From: JABMOV01 sp964654545
GTDB taxonomy: Bacteria > Fidelibacterota > Marinisomatia > Marinisomatales > JABMOV01
Direction: 5' to 3'
Length of the DNA stretch: 64,000 nt
Assembly (NCBI GenBank): GCA_964654545.1
Contig: CAZZIU010000004.1
Span: 1-64,000, forward strand
Each line of letters opens with the position of its first letter. The stretch's first letter is position 1. Both the position numbers and the translations under genes were made by a program. Shown piece by piece: positions 32,301 through 41,566 of this stretch. The notes under the pieces are model-generated. The model saw only the letters and a program-made list of their open reading frames with translations, ran no database searches and was not told the DNA's origin.

Positions 32301-34124
32301 AAGTCTCGGTTGGATCGGCTTCAATATTATGTAGCATTAAATCAATTAGAAACAGAGACTAACGCAAAAACAATTCTGAATAATGATGGAACGATAGAAC
32401 GATTTAAAAATGGTATATTGACTGATAATTTTGATAGTCTTCAGGTTGCAGATACTTTGAGTGGAGACTATAGAGCAGGTGTCGATACAATTGTTGGCAT
32501 TTTGAGACCTGCTACTAGAAAGAAGTCCTTCAATTTAATATTCTCTGGTGCAGCTTTGTATGAGCAAAGAACTGGTATACCAGCAGAGAAATTTAGTGAT
32601 CTTGTTCTTCCTGAATTTGAAGAAGTTGGTTTTATTACACAAGCAATGGCATCTGAAGCTGTTTCTGTTGTTGATGTAGATGAAACAGTTTACAGAGGAT
32701 TTATAACATTAAGCCCATCTAGTGATATTTTTATTGACACACAAGTTATGGGAACCGAACCTTCTGTCACAACTACAGATGATTTATCGACATATGTGGA
32801 TACTACAACTGTAGATGATGAGACACTTGCTGGACCTGATTTGTTAGATTCTGCATATATCTATAACAACTATGAGGTTCCTAGTCATTTTCAAGGACCA
32901 GGAAATGCTGATCAATTTTTTGGGCTAGAACCAACAATTATGTTAAATCTAGGTGGTACGACTAGTCGTGTAAACCAGAATGGAATAAAAAGTGGATACA
33001 GAACGTGGCGTAATGTTCCCCATGAAGTTCCTCTTTCTGAATTTTTGGGATTTCTTCGCTCTGCTCCCGCTTCTCCTCAGGCATCATCTGGGCATGTTGT
33101 TGATACCTCAGTAATTCCTTATATAAGAGAGCAAGGAATTTCTATTCTTGCTAGTGGTATGAAGTCTAATACAGTGCTTTATTCGTTCTTTGATAGCCGT
33201 AAGGTTAATTCGTTTACTGCACGAGCAAATGAAATCACATTTGATGAGTCTGTTTTATATGATGATGATGTGGCTGTATATGAGTATCTGAAAAATCAAG
33301 ATACTGATGCAGAAGGTAGATTGATTGCTGCGAGAGGAAATAAGGCATATATTATATCAAGCAATGGTGCATTTAGTGCTGGAAATGAAGTAAATGCGCC
33401 ATATAATGAAGGAGATCCTCCAAACCTTGTTGGTAATAATACGACAATTACTGTGCAATCATATCGACATTATTCTGGTCAAGCGCAAGGTGGTAGCCAA
33501 CTTAATATTACATTAAATTCTGGTTCAAATTATGATGATCTGGCTGCGCTTCAAGCAAACACAGATGGCGGTATAATTTATATTGTTGCTGGTAAAGGTG
33601 TTGGACAAAAGAGGACGATCACTGGTTATGATAACACCACAAAAATTGCAACAGTTGGTAGTGCATGGTCCGCGAATGGTTATCCAGACACCACTTCATT
33701 ATATAGTTTAGGAAACCTACGAACTACAAGTGCTGGTGAATTTATGGGAGTGTTCATGCTGCCTATGTATCGCGACTGGTCTCCAGAGGCGTCAGATGAT
33801 GCCTGGTATCGCTTTACGACTGGAATGAAACCTTTAAGATTGATGGATGTATCTGACGGAAGATTGGACCGGGCAACAACAATTGCAGATTCATATTTCT
33901 TTGCTTCTGGGCAAAGAACTATAATGTCTCCGAGCCCTCAAGGTCCGGTGGACATGAACCCGCCATCTGAAACAATACCGGGTGAACCTTTACCTTTTCC
34001 CAGCGAAACTTCTGTAGGTACTCCAACCTTTTGGCCGACAGTAGAAACACCAGTTGGTGTACAAATGCCTCAATTCGGATTGGGAGGATTTGATTGGACC
34101 TTTGGTCCGATCTCATTTATCTAG
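29376..34124 (+). CDS. large DUF4815-type virion structural protein
   Basis: 1582 residues. The start ASAPYYDNFDANKNYYRI, then FRGGRAVQARELTQLQTALQ, is the DUF4815 family signature found in baseplate-periphery proteins of marine T4-like phages. Repeated ligand-like Asp/Gly/Asn segments follow, and the end is Pro-rich (about 1530-1582). It comes right after gp8, where T4 has gp9-gp10-gp11, so it probably forms the outer baseplate or fibre network (inference from position). No enzyme motif is seen. AAAAGGTG is the ribosome-binding site. Confidence 0.7.
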   Translation: MATVNTASAPYYDNFDANKNYYRIMFRGGRAVQARELTQLQTALQQQIKYHGDHIFKDGSPVLNGETNIVLDCNYVRLYDNIGINNATGTAANVQVAFDSTSASGIEVRVENGVALDGRQPLARVIQAADRDVNDPKTLILAYSSGDQFKANDVITKMDNTIIGRVEDFSTDTTPATGNSSIFTVSEGVYYAKGYFIHTTKQSIILSKYTNTPTYKVGFSYNESISDAAGDATLYDNAQGTYNLNAPGADRLKVQLDLELAPGSDGVSISETADANFYELARIVNGSTERAIFQPIYSELGDQLAKRTYEESGDYIVDEFIADVEENDPSDPNSQLNIGVSPGIAYVRGHRVEIPDRTILAVNKPRTSADFSSESVISLGSYVIVSNVTNQIFQSGDFPIVDIHFANNYGIESAGDPLKRANSVIANARVRSIIPIESDARYPNHYKAYLSDFRANVISTTVATPSGSGTKSTFNGVNDTDIPQAGQNRDESIFIGSRVTVTDPNSQEFGRSAEITARTGSPFNFTLDPPLVGLATGESVEISTDIKKARSLRIGAAGADDIMADVANVGKVGQVSTGDTIVYQASNKCLVFSLNDSEGIRTLPTLTYRSSGSGTTSGGSATVTYSAASAGLENFDAKTLDEAVFSNSISGILTPTSKTLTGSGNPYSFQVVFPEAPGPHSFNLTGIVSQGSPSLGLKTKSLVTGNVVSTVIGAAENLATLRTDGRVLFNPPNKTPGRKDNLGVSDVIRIRKVVDTLQSGVGPNTFHLSDSTYDITSRYMLDTGQRDSLYDHASITLRPGAVPPVGQIAVIFDYYSHGGSSNGYFSVQSYDTVNNSYTGIGSYTRDDGGVMQLRDSLDFRPRRTDLLATAKVDSSSRTDTFYLPITGKNSPADQSIASYSGTKYLPRRDNLVIAYDGTLRVIEGVAHETPLPPSDDPDSLILYTISYPSYVFSPRDVELVPHNNRRFTMKDIGEMKSRLDRLQYYVALNQLETETNAKTILNNDGTIERFKNGILTDNFDSLQVADTLSGDYRAGVDTIVGILRPATRKKSFNLIFSGAALYEQRTGIPAEKFSDLVLPEFEEVGFITQAMASEAVSVVDVDETVYRGFITLSPSSDIFIDTQVMGTEPSVTTTDDLSTYVDTTTVDDETLAGPDLLDSAYIYNNYEVPSHFQGPGNADQFFGLEPTIMLNLGGTTSRVNQNGIKSGYRTWRNVPHEVPLSEFLGFLRSAPASPQASSGHVVDTSVIPYIREQGISILASGMKSNTVLYSFFDSRKVNSFTARANEITFDESVLYDDDVAVYEYLKNQDTDAEGRLIAARGNKAYIISSNGAFSAGNEVNAPYNEGDPPNLVGNNTTITVQSYRHYSGQAQGGSQLNITLNSGSNYDDLAALQANTDGGIIYIVAGKGVGQKRTITGYDNTTKIATVGSAWSANGYPDTTSLYSLGNLRTTSAGEFMGVFMLPMYRDWSPEASDDAWYRFTTGMKPLRLMDVSDGRLDRATTIADSYFFASGQRTIMSPSPQGPVDMNPPSETIPGEPLPFPSETSVGTPTFWPTVETPVGVQMPQFGLGGFDWTFGPISFI

Positions 34125-34150
34125 AGACGATTAGTAATTGGAGATAATAA

Positions 34151-35830
34151 ATGGCAATAATTAGGACAAATCGCCCGATAGCAGAAACTTTTTATGTTTC
34201 TAGTGAGCAGAATCCTCAAGGGGTGTATATATCCAGTGTTGATTTGTGTTTTCAGAGTATCGAAACTAGCAGGAATCTTCCTGTTGTTGTTGAGATTCGC
34301 CCAACCGAAAATGGAATACCTGTAACAAAAAAAATTATCCCTAACGCGCAGTGTATTCGATATGGTAGTTTATATTGGAATGGTAGTAGTGGCAGAAGAA
34401 AATTTGGAAGAGATATTTATGAGGTCCCCGCAGACAAATTTCCGAATTTTTCAGATTCGACTGTATTTTCTCGATTTCCTTTTTCCAATCCTGTTTACTT
34501 AACTCCAGGTGAATATGCATTAGTTGTTCGCAGTGGTAGTTCTGAATATGTGACATATATTGCTACAATCGGAGAAAATCAGATTGTAGCATCTGGAACA
34601 ACCGAAACATTAATTACGCAGCAACCTTATGCAGGTAAACTTTTCCGAGCGCAACATCAGAACGGAGGAGCTTGGTTTCCTAGAGATGATCAAGATTTGA
34701 TGTTTAGATTGAATCGTTGTAGTTTTAATAATGCAGCAGAAACTACTGCATATTTTCTCCTTAGTAAGAAATTTGGTAATTTTAATGTTGGTGCAGGATC
34801 GAATAGAAATCGTCTCACTAAGAATTTTTCATATGATGAATTTTATTTCAGGGCTGACGATATGACTCCAGGGCGCGGTTCGGGAATTCAATATGAATAT
34901 AAGGCAAAACCTGTTGGATCGAGTATAGATGCTACATATAAACGATTTGGTAAGAATAATAAAACTCAATTAGGATCGCGTCATGAAATTGTGAGTGATG
35001 GTGATACTACAGCAGATTTTGCAGTAAAGGCTACTTTGTCGTCGATTAGCGAAAAAATTGCTCCTGTTTTTGACATTAATAGAGTTGGGATGGTTGCAAT
35101 TAAGAATGTAGTAAATAATGCCGAACTCAGTAATAATGATTTTGTGATTGTAAGTGGTGGAGCAGATTATACTGAAGGTGATACGATTAATGTTATTTCT
35201 GTAAAGAGCGGAACATTTGGAGCGAATGGTGCGGTTTGGGAAAATGAGACGTTTACGGTCAACGCAACAGGCGGGGTAATTACTGGAATTTGGCAGCGGC
35301 CAGGATCTACTTCTGGCACTAAATATCTAGATTCGCCTTTAGCCAATGTTGTTAGTACCTCTGCAACTTCAAGGGCTGATATTCGTATTCACGGAGAAAC
35401 AAATTCTCATGGTGGTAATGCAAAAGCTAGATATATCTCAAAAACAGTTACATTGGCCGATGGTTTTGATGCGAATGATATTCGTGTATATTTGAGTGCT
35501 CATAAGCCAACTGGTACTGATATTGGCGTATATTATAAGGTCAAAAATAAAGATGATGGTGGAAAGATTGAAGATAATGATTGGGTGTTGATGAAACAAA
35601 AAACGCCCGAATCAGAAGCATCTGTTTCTGGTGGGCAAAGTTGGATATATAATGAAATTGAATATGTTCCGTATGGTTCTGAAATTTCAGATAATCCGAT
35701 ATCTTATAAAGATACCTATGATCGAGTTCATTCTTCGTTTTATCAGTTTAAGATTAAAATTGTTATGATTACTAATAATACAACAATTGTTCCAAAAGTC
35801 AAAGACCTAAGAGCAATTGCTTTAGAATAA
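34151..35830 (+). CDS. virion structural protein of the baseplate periphery, unknown fold
   Basis: 559 residues, beta-rich, no signal peptide or membrane segment. The N-terminal 200 residues (RPIAETFYVSSEQNPQGVYI, PVYLTPGEYALVVRSGSSEY) look like a jelly-roll or carbohydrate-binding-type sandwich. Later parts contain DYTEGDTINVISV and a C-terminal YKIK-type strand region. Similar proteins follow the DUF4815 gene in related marine phages as virion proteins. The function is unknown. GGAG eight bases before the ATG starts it. Confidence 0.6.
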   Translation: MAIIRTNRPIAETFYVSSEQNPQGVYISSVDLCFQSIETSRNLPVVVEIRPTENGIPVTKKIIPNAQCIRYGSLYWNGSSGRRKFGRDIYEVPADKFPNFSDSTVFSRFPFSNPVYLTPGEYALVVRSGSSEYVTYIATIGENQIVASGTTETLITQQPYAGKLFRAQHQNGGAWFPRDDQDLMFRLNRCSFNNAAETTAYFLLSKKFGNFNVGAGSNRNRLTKNFSYDEFYFRADDMTPGRGSGIQYEYKAKPVGSSIDATYKRFGKNNKTQLGSRHEIVSDGDTTADFAVKATLSSISEKIAPVFDINRVGMVAIKNVVNNAELSNNDFVIVSGGADYTEGDTINVISVKSGTFGANGAVWENETFTVNATGGVITGIWQRPGSTSGTKYLDSPLANVVSTSATSRADIRIHGETNSHGGNAKARYISKTVTLADGFDANDIRVYLSAHKPTGTDIGVYYKVKNKDDGGKIEDNDWVLMKQKTPESEASVSGGQSWIYNEIEYVPYGSEISDNPISYKDTYDRVHSSFYQFKIKIVMITNNTTIVPKVKDLRAIALE

Positions 35831-35831
35831 T

Positions 35832-36059
35832 ATGAGTTACGAGAAAACAGAAAATTCAAAATACATTAAAGATAAAACAAGTAATGCATTATTGGCTGTA
35901 AATCGAAATGAATTAGAAATCTATAGAAAAAAAGTAAAGCAGCTAAAAGAATCTAAAAATGCGATAAATAAAATAGAAACCATGGAAGAACAAGTTAATA
36001 GTTTGCAGAATGATGTCACTGAGATTAAAGAATTGTTAATCAAATTATTAGAGAGATAA
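35832..36059 (+). CDS. small coiled-coil protein
   Basis: 75 residues. From about residue 20 the sequence is a long amphipathic helix with heptad spacing of Ile/Leu (IETMEEQVNSLQNDVTEIKE and on), so it is almost certainly a coiled-coil. It starts one base after the preceding stop and ends seven bases before the first tail-fibre gene. Such short coiled-coils can trimerise and serve as a fibre connector or a bacteriophage chaperone. No family is recognised. Confidence 0.65.
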   Translation: MSYEKTENSKYIKDKTSNALLAVNRNELEIYRKKVKQLKESKNAINKIETMEEQVNSLQNDVTEIKELLIKLLER

Positions 36060-36066
36060 TAAGCCA

Positions 36067-39000
36067 ATGCCAGTCGATACGGAACAAATGCCACAAATCT
36101 CTCTTTCTGATACTTTCAATGAATGGAGAGTGAAATATAATAGTCTTGTTGCTGCATTTAATAATTTACCTACCGCTGCTTCTGGTTCTGTCACTCGATT
36201 AGGTGGAACAATTGATGGTGATAACAGTGGGGCTGGTGTAGTAGCAGCTCAATTAGGAACTTTAATGATTCGTACTAGTAGTGTTCCTACGGCTGGTATT
36301 GGTGTTGGAAAATTTTTAGGAACGAATGAGCCTATTGTTCCGGGTGCTCAACTTCATGTGCGAACAGGATCGAACTCTGCGGTATGGTTAGAGACGGACA
36401 CTGCCGATAAATATGCAGCACTTGTACTCAACAATTCTTCTACTTTATCCGTAACTGAAATTACACAAAATTCAATTAGCGTTTCAAATGCAACCGCACT
36501 ATTCGCAGATGATACTGGTATATACCACTCTGGAGAAATCGTTGCGAATACTCTTGGTGTTTGGGCAAATGGTGCGACAGGGTTCAAGATTATTGCTGCG
36601 GGTGGTGGTGCTTCCCATGATCTTGCAAATAGTCAAGGAACTTTTTCTCCATCTACAAAAGGATTTATATTACATAATGCAAAATTTGTCGCAAACCAAT
36701 CGCATCTTGTAACAGAAGGAAAGTCAGTATTTTCTAGAACAGCAGGTTTGTATTGGGATAATGATACAAAAATTGCTACTGCTGCTGATGGTATTTTGGC
36801 ACCTAGTGCTCCTGGTTTTAATCTGTTAAACGCCAACACTGTTGCAAATTCTACGGGCACATATGCTCCTCGTTATGGTGGATTTCACTCACAACCGACT
36901 GAAACTGTTGATAATGTCGAAACTGCATTATTTGTTGCAAACACTAAAGGTGTTATTGCTGGTGGTGAAATTGGATTTAGCCTTGCTGACGAATCATTTG
37001 TAGCAAATTCTACAGGAATTTATGGAAGATTTTTCGGTACGACTGTAGGAACAGGTTCGGATTATAATGCTGTTAATTTCTTTAAAATTACTGGTGGTTC
37101 TTTTACTGCCAATACTACCTCAGTATATGCAAATGCAATAAACATAGGTACTGATACGACAGCATATGCTGCGGCTGATGTTACGGGAGCTAAAGCACCG
37201 ATATTAATCAATCGTTTTGTTGAAGCTAGTGCCGTGAGCGGGCCAATACCTCCAGCTGGTGTGAATAAAATATCTTTTCTTACTAAAGCATCGACGATTC
37301 CAGGGGACCCAATATTTGCAAATTCTCATGGTATTGGTATTTCCTGGACTTCTGGACCTGGCGGTAAAGTTGCCATTGATCATTATACCGCAGGTGAACA
37401 TCGATTTTTGGTGAATGAAAACGGAACCTCTGCCGGCTCCGGTGCAATTTTCGATGCTGCTGATATACGTTTTCGGGCTAATATCCAGGGAGTTTTTGCA
37501 AATAGTGTATACGGTTATGCTTTAGATGATACTTCGTTTGTTGCAAACAACACCGGTCTCTGGGTAGATGAGACTAATGGGCTCAGAATGCTTGGTGGAA
37601 GTCCATTCAAAGTTATTAGCACTGATGGAACATATGCATTTAGCAATCCTGGATTCAAATTGAAGCAGGGCACAACTGTTGCAAATTCGACGGGTACCTA
37701 TGTTGATATTACTGCTTCAGGAATGGCCGCATTTAAAATATTGAACAATCATGCGCTTGTTCATGTTGTGGCAAATACAAAAGGAACATATGCGGATGGT
37801 GGTGCAGCTAAAGATGGATTTGCTTTAATTTCTGGAACTCCTGGAAATTATTTTAGTGCAAATAATAAAATGGTCCTTAGCCCGAGAACGACTATAGATG
37901 TTTTTGGTGATGCTACTGTTACATCTGGAAATAATGCGCCGTTAAGAATTATAGACAACAACGGTGGGCCCACTAATACGTTGGAGCCCTTTGGAACAAA
38001 TAAGATCTCTTTTGGTGCTGCGCAGTATTCAAATACAATTGGAATCGGTACATCGTATCAAGCGGGTGTCATTTCTTTTGATACGTATTCTTATGATACT
38101 TTTCGTTGGTTTTCAAGGGCAGGAGAAGACACATTTACTAGATTAGATGATGCTATGCTATTTGCTAACACGTTTCATGGTTTTGTTGCAAATTCTAGTA
38201 ACGGTTTTTCGATCGGAAATGCTGCTGCCCCTGGTTTAGACGCAGAAGGTGGAAGAGTCTTTGTAGCAAACACCTCAATGGTATATGCACCTATGCATAT
38301 CTCGTCTCAATCTAATTATGGATTTGCAACTATCAATAATCGCCCAGGAGATCAAGGATTTTTCACTGCAAATACGATTCGTGCAGGTGTCCGAGCCGAT
38401 GCCCCATCTGGCCTAGATGGGTATCCTGCGACAGGTGGAACGGATGCTAGAACTGGTAAATGGGCTCCGATATTCATAGGCACATTATCGCAGTCTACAG
38501 GCGCGCTACATGAAGCTGCTGGTGTGAATAAAATATCATTATTGCACCATTACAACGCAGCATCACAATATCAAAATACTATAGGTTTTGGTGTAACTAG
38601 CACTTCGTCGGAGAGCAACGGCAGAAACATACTTGACGTGTATTCTTCTTCGTCTGGTGTGAGAGTGTTGTCGTCTAGTGATGGCGCGAACATTGATGAT
38701 GCGAAAGGTGAGGCTTTCTTTTGGAATGCAGTCAACGAAACAGTTTTTGTTGCCAATAATGCTGCTTTGTTTACTGGCAAGCATATTCAAAGCACGAATA
38801 CCGCTATATTTGGATCAAATGGAGCCAATTTTCTCGGCACTACTACTAAAACACCCTCGGATTGGTTTGGACCTAAAGCACCAATTAGGGTAGGAAACTA
38901 TACGCCAGTGTACGGTGGCCAAGATAAATATCCTTCGGGTGTGAATAAGATTAGTTTTTGGATTAGTGACGGCGACGACCTGACCGAAGGCACTAATAAG

Positions 39001-39552
39001 TCTTATGCAAATTCTCTTGGATTTGGAACTGTGGGTGGTTCCGGTGCTCACTATACCCTTGATGCATATAGTATTACCGATTTTAGAGTATTCTCCCGGT
39101 CCCCAGGTGGTGGCGCTGGAACGGGCGCATGGACTTTAAATGATAATCGGTTTACCGTCAATACATTAGGTACTTTCGTTAAACCTACATGGGGAGCTTC
39201 AACATCATCTGTTCTTCCTATTGTTGCTAACTCTGCTATTGCAAATTCCACTACAAGCGAGACAGATGGAGCTAATTACGGAAACGCAAATGGTTCGGTC
39301 ACGCTTGTAGGAAATATTAAAATATGGTTCGATACAAGAAATATTTCCGGTTCCGGGCCGGCTACGCCGATTGATTTATCTTCAGAATTTATTAAAATTT
39401 GGACAGTGCAAGCTACTCAGGCGAGCCAATCGGACGATCGCTCGCCCCGGGCGAAAGTTCAACCTGATGAGCGTTCGATTGTAATCACCCACGGCGGCAG
39501 CGGATCCCCGGGCCCGGTGTTCAGTATACTAGTTATTGGCGAATCGGTATAA
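36067..39552 (+). CDS. long tail-fibre protein with VANxTGxY repeats
   Basis: 1161 residues. The N-terminus (ISLSDTFNEWRVKYNSLVAA) is shared with the next gene and is probably the attachment domain. The shaft contains many copies of a short repeat of form (F/T)VANSTGxYA, roughly every 30-45 residues. It also contains four larger modules of about 75-90 residues, each opening with (K/W/N)AP(I/L), then GVNKISF and ending with a YS..FR.fS-type segment (starting near 37190, 37936, 38460 and 38870). This is the architecture of a trimeric beta-structured fibre. It replaces the T4 gp34-gp37 set, which is not recognisable here. Confidence 0.75.
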   Translation: MPVDTEQMPQISLSDTFNEWRVKYNSLVAAFNNLPTAASGSVTRLGGTIDGDNSGAGVVAAQLGTLMIRTSSVPTAGIGVGKFLGTNEPIVPGAQLHVRTGSNSAVWLETDTADKYAALVLNNSSTLSVTEITQNSISVSNATALFADDTGIYHSGEIVANTLGVWANGATGFKIIAAGGGASHDLANSQGTFSPSTKGFILHNAKFVANQSHLVTEGKSVFSRTAGLYWDNDTKIATAADGILAPSAPGFNLLNANTVANSTGTYAPRYGGFHSQPTETVDNVETALFVANTKGVIAGGEIGFSLADESFVANSTGIYGRFFGTTVGTGSDYNAVNFFKITGGSFTANTTSVYANAINIGTDTTAYAAADVTGAKAPILINRFVEASAVSGPIPPAGVNKISFLTKASTIPGDPIFANSHGIGISWTSGPGGKVAIDHYTAGEHRFLVNENGTSAGSGAIFDAADIRFRANIQGVFANSVYGYALDDTSFVANNTGLWVDETNGLRMLGGSPFKVISTDGTYAFSNPGFKLKQGTTVANSTGTYVDITASGMAAFKILNNHALVHVVANTKGTYADGGAAKDGFALISGTPGNYFSANNKMVLSPRTTIDVFGDATVTSGNNAPLRIIDNNGGPTNTLEPFGTNKISFGAAQYSNTIGIGTSYQAGVISFDTYSYDTFRWFSRAGEDTFTRLDDAMLFANTFHGFVANSSNGFSIGNAAAPGLDAEGGRVFVANTSMVYAPMHISSQSNYGFATINNRPGDQGFFTANTIRAGVRADAPSGLDGYPATGGTDARTGKWAPIFIGTLSQSTGALHEAAGVNKISLLHHYNAASQYQNTIGFGVTSTSSESNGRNILDVYSSSSGVRVLSSSDGANIDDAKGEAFFWNAVNETVFVANNAALFTGKHIQSTNTAIFGSNGANFLGTTTKTPSDWFGPKAPIRVGNYTPVYGGQDKYPSGVNKISFWISDGDDLTEGTNKSYANSLGFGTVGGSGAHYTLDAYSITDFRVFSRSPGGGAGTGAWTLNDNRFTVNTLGTFVKPTWGASTSSVLPIVANSAIANSTTSETDGANYGNANGSVTLVGNIKIWFDTRNISGSGPATPIDLSSEFIKIWTVQATQASQSDDRSPRAKVQPDERSIVITHGGSGSPGPVFSILVIGESV

Positions 39553-39561
39553 GGATAAGAT

Positions 39562-41184
39562 ATGCCCATTAATACGAAACAAATAGATCAGGTTCTATCG
39601 CGCGATACCTTTCAGGATTGGCGCGCGAAGTTCAATGAACTAGTATCCGAGTTTAATGGGCTTGATATATCTGCGGCCGCTGTTAATGCTGGTGATATTA
39701 CTCGATTTGGTGGTACGATTGATGGATTGTCAAGTGAAGATCCGCCCATCACTGTCTCCGGAGGATCAAGTGGTCGTCTATGGTTGATCAATCAGGGTGG
39801 TGTCGGTGTTGGAGCTGGAGCTGCAATTGGTATTGGTGATTATCTTGTTGGTGGCAACCCAACTACTATTAGTGGTGTGAGTGGAGCAGATCCAAATACA
39901 GGCCTGAATGATTATTATCAATTAGGTATCCGAAAAGCGGCCGCAAACGCTGCGGCACTGTTCTATACTTCTGGAGCAGGTAAATATGCATCACTCACAC
40001 TTAACAACACCAGTGATAGTACGTCATCGCAAATCACAAATAGAACTGCAATTTTGGGTAGTGGTTCATTTCATGCAAATACCACATATATAACGACAAC
40101 TCGCCCAACATATTTCAGTGTCACTGATGTTATTGGCAGTGGTCAAAAAGCGCCCGTCACAGTAAATGCGACTTCAGCTACTTCTGCTGGAGTTCCACTT
40201 GTTCGTGGCACAAATATATTGGGAATTGTTTCTGGAGATTTTGCATTAGCAAATACAGTTGGTATTGGTTCTTCGCATGATAGTGGCCAGAACAATAGGG
40301 GTTCTTTGGACCTATATTCGCATCTAGGAATACGATTAATTACGAAAAATCATACATCAGGTATTACCACTTCCGATGATATTCAAGTCACATCTAATGC
40401 TAATTTCACTCAAATTAATAATGAATTTAGAACAAATGGCGCCAATCTGATTGCAAACTCTGAAGGTATTTTTGCAAATAATGTTGCTGGTAATTATACT
40501 GCAAAGGTGCTTCCTCTTCGTGTGAAGCGTTATGCAACTAATGTGGCCACTCGTACAATCGTCAATTCTGGTAGCTATGGGGCAATGACCACCGATGGTG
40601 CCGGTGGTGATAACATATATTCTGCACCTGCCGCAGCAAATACCTTATATATAGACAACGAAACCACATTATCGATCAATGCGACGCCTTTATCGAATGG
40701 AACTGTGATTGAATTTACTACAAACCTTCAAGGAATTTCAATAGTTAATCAAGTTGCTGGAAATGGAGATTGGTTATATTTACAGCCACAGTATCAAGTT
40801 GTGGATATTGCTTCGGGAATTGTTAATAGATCTTGGCGCCCGTTTCATTTTGCAGACACTAAGCCCGCGTTGATTCAAAGTAATAATTTAGATTCTACGG
40901 CCGGCGGCGGAAACCGAATTACTGCATATCCAGTTCGAGTTTATGTTCCCACTTCAAGTACATATACAACTCATCATTTTTCTGCTTCTTTGGAGAGTGT
41001 ATTGCTAATTGGAAATGGAGAAACTCATTTCACATCAGGTAAGATATATATGTATAGGATACAGTCTTGGTTAGCTAGAGACACGCTACATACATCTGGC
41101 ATCATACACGACGCTAGGACTATTGTGCGCGAAAGCCCATCATATGTTGGTCAGTCTGGTGTTGCGGGTCTTCCTAATCCATAA
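39562..41184 (+). CDS. second, shorter tail-fibre paralogue
   Basis: 540 residues. The first 40 residues match the preceding fibre (MPINTKQIDQVLSRDTFQDW; both have a DTF-EWR/DWR-K-N-LV-FN pattern and then an RxGGTIDG block). One further shaft module is shared, starting near 40147 (QKAPVTVNA, ...GIGSSHDSG, ...DLYSHLGIR). Residues about 350-520 differ and look like a globular beta tip. The gene ends with TAA inside a CATAAATA box. It is probably a second fibre or the distal half-fibre, sharing the attachment site with its neighbour. Confidence 0.72.
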   Translation: MPINTKQIDQVLSRDTFQDWRAKFNELVSEFNGLDISAAAVNAGDITRFGGTIDGLSSEDPPITVSGGSSGRLWLINQGGVGVGAGAAIGIGDYLVGGNPTTISGVSGADPNTGLNDYYQLGIRKAAANAAALFYTSGAGKYASLTLNNTSDSTSSQITNRTAILGSGSFHANTTYITTTRPTYFSVTDVIGSGQKAPVTVNATSATSAGVPLVRGTNILGIVSGDFALANTVGIGSSHDSGQNNRGSLDLYSHLGIRLITKNHTSGITTSDDIQVTSNANFTQINNEFRTNGANLIANSEGIFANNVAGNYTAKVLPLRVKRYATNVATRTIVNSGSYGAMTTDGAGGDNIYSAPAAANTLYIDNETTLSINATPLSNGTVIEFTTNLQGISIVNQVAGNGDWLYLQPQYQVVDIASGIVNRSWRPFHFADTKPALIQSNNLDSTAGGGNRITAYPVRVYVPTSSTYTTHHFSASLESVLLIGNGETHFTSGKIYMYRIQSWLARDTLHTSGIIHDARTIVRESPSYVGQSGVAGLPNP

Positions 41185-41187
41185 ATA
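41180..41187 (+). promoter_or_regulatory. late promoter variant CATAAATA
   Basis: One mismatch to the late box. It overlaps the stop codon of the second fibre gene and lies 34 bases before the ATG at 41222. AAGGATAA serves as the ribosome-binding site. Confidence 0.5.
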
Positions 41188-41221
41188 TTAATAATCTTAG
41201 AGTTTTATAAGGATAAATCAA

Positions 41222-41548
41222 ATGGCACTTACGGATGATAGATTTAAATATTTTGAAAATAATTTAGAAGCTCCTGCGAAGTATGCTATGGCAATTACAC
41301 CTACTGATGAGGCAGAATTGTCTATTCCTGTGAGGGCTCTTTATATTGGTTGTGGTGCGGCATTATCTGATACCACTGCAAATGTTAAGGTAAGGCTTGT
41401 CGGTAATACGCTTGATCCCTCAAATACTTCTAGCATGGGAGCAAATGTACAATTCGTCAATGTTTCGGTTGGATCTGTCCTTCCTGTTCGTGTAGCAGTT
41501 GTACATGCTTCTGATACTTCGGCGACTCACGTTATTGGCTTATATTGA
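41222..41548 (+). CDS. small structural protein, possible fibre-tip or capsid decoration protein
   Basis: 108 residues: a short helical start, then a beta-rich domain (ITPTDEAELSIPVRALYIGC; PVRVAVVHASDTSATHVIGL). The ITPTDxxxLxxPxRALYxG pattern is common in small phage structural proteins of unknown role, often encoded beside fibre or spike genes. It has its own probable late promoter, so it is made late. I cannot assign a specific place in the virion. Confidence 0.55.
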   Translation: MALTDDRFKYFENNLEAPAKYAMAITPTDEAELSIPVRALYIGCGAALSDTTANVKVRLVGNTLDPSNTSSMGANVQFVNVSVGSVLPVRVAVVHASDTSATHVIGLY

Positions 41549-41566
41549 TAGAGTAGTAATACTATT

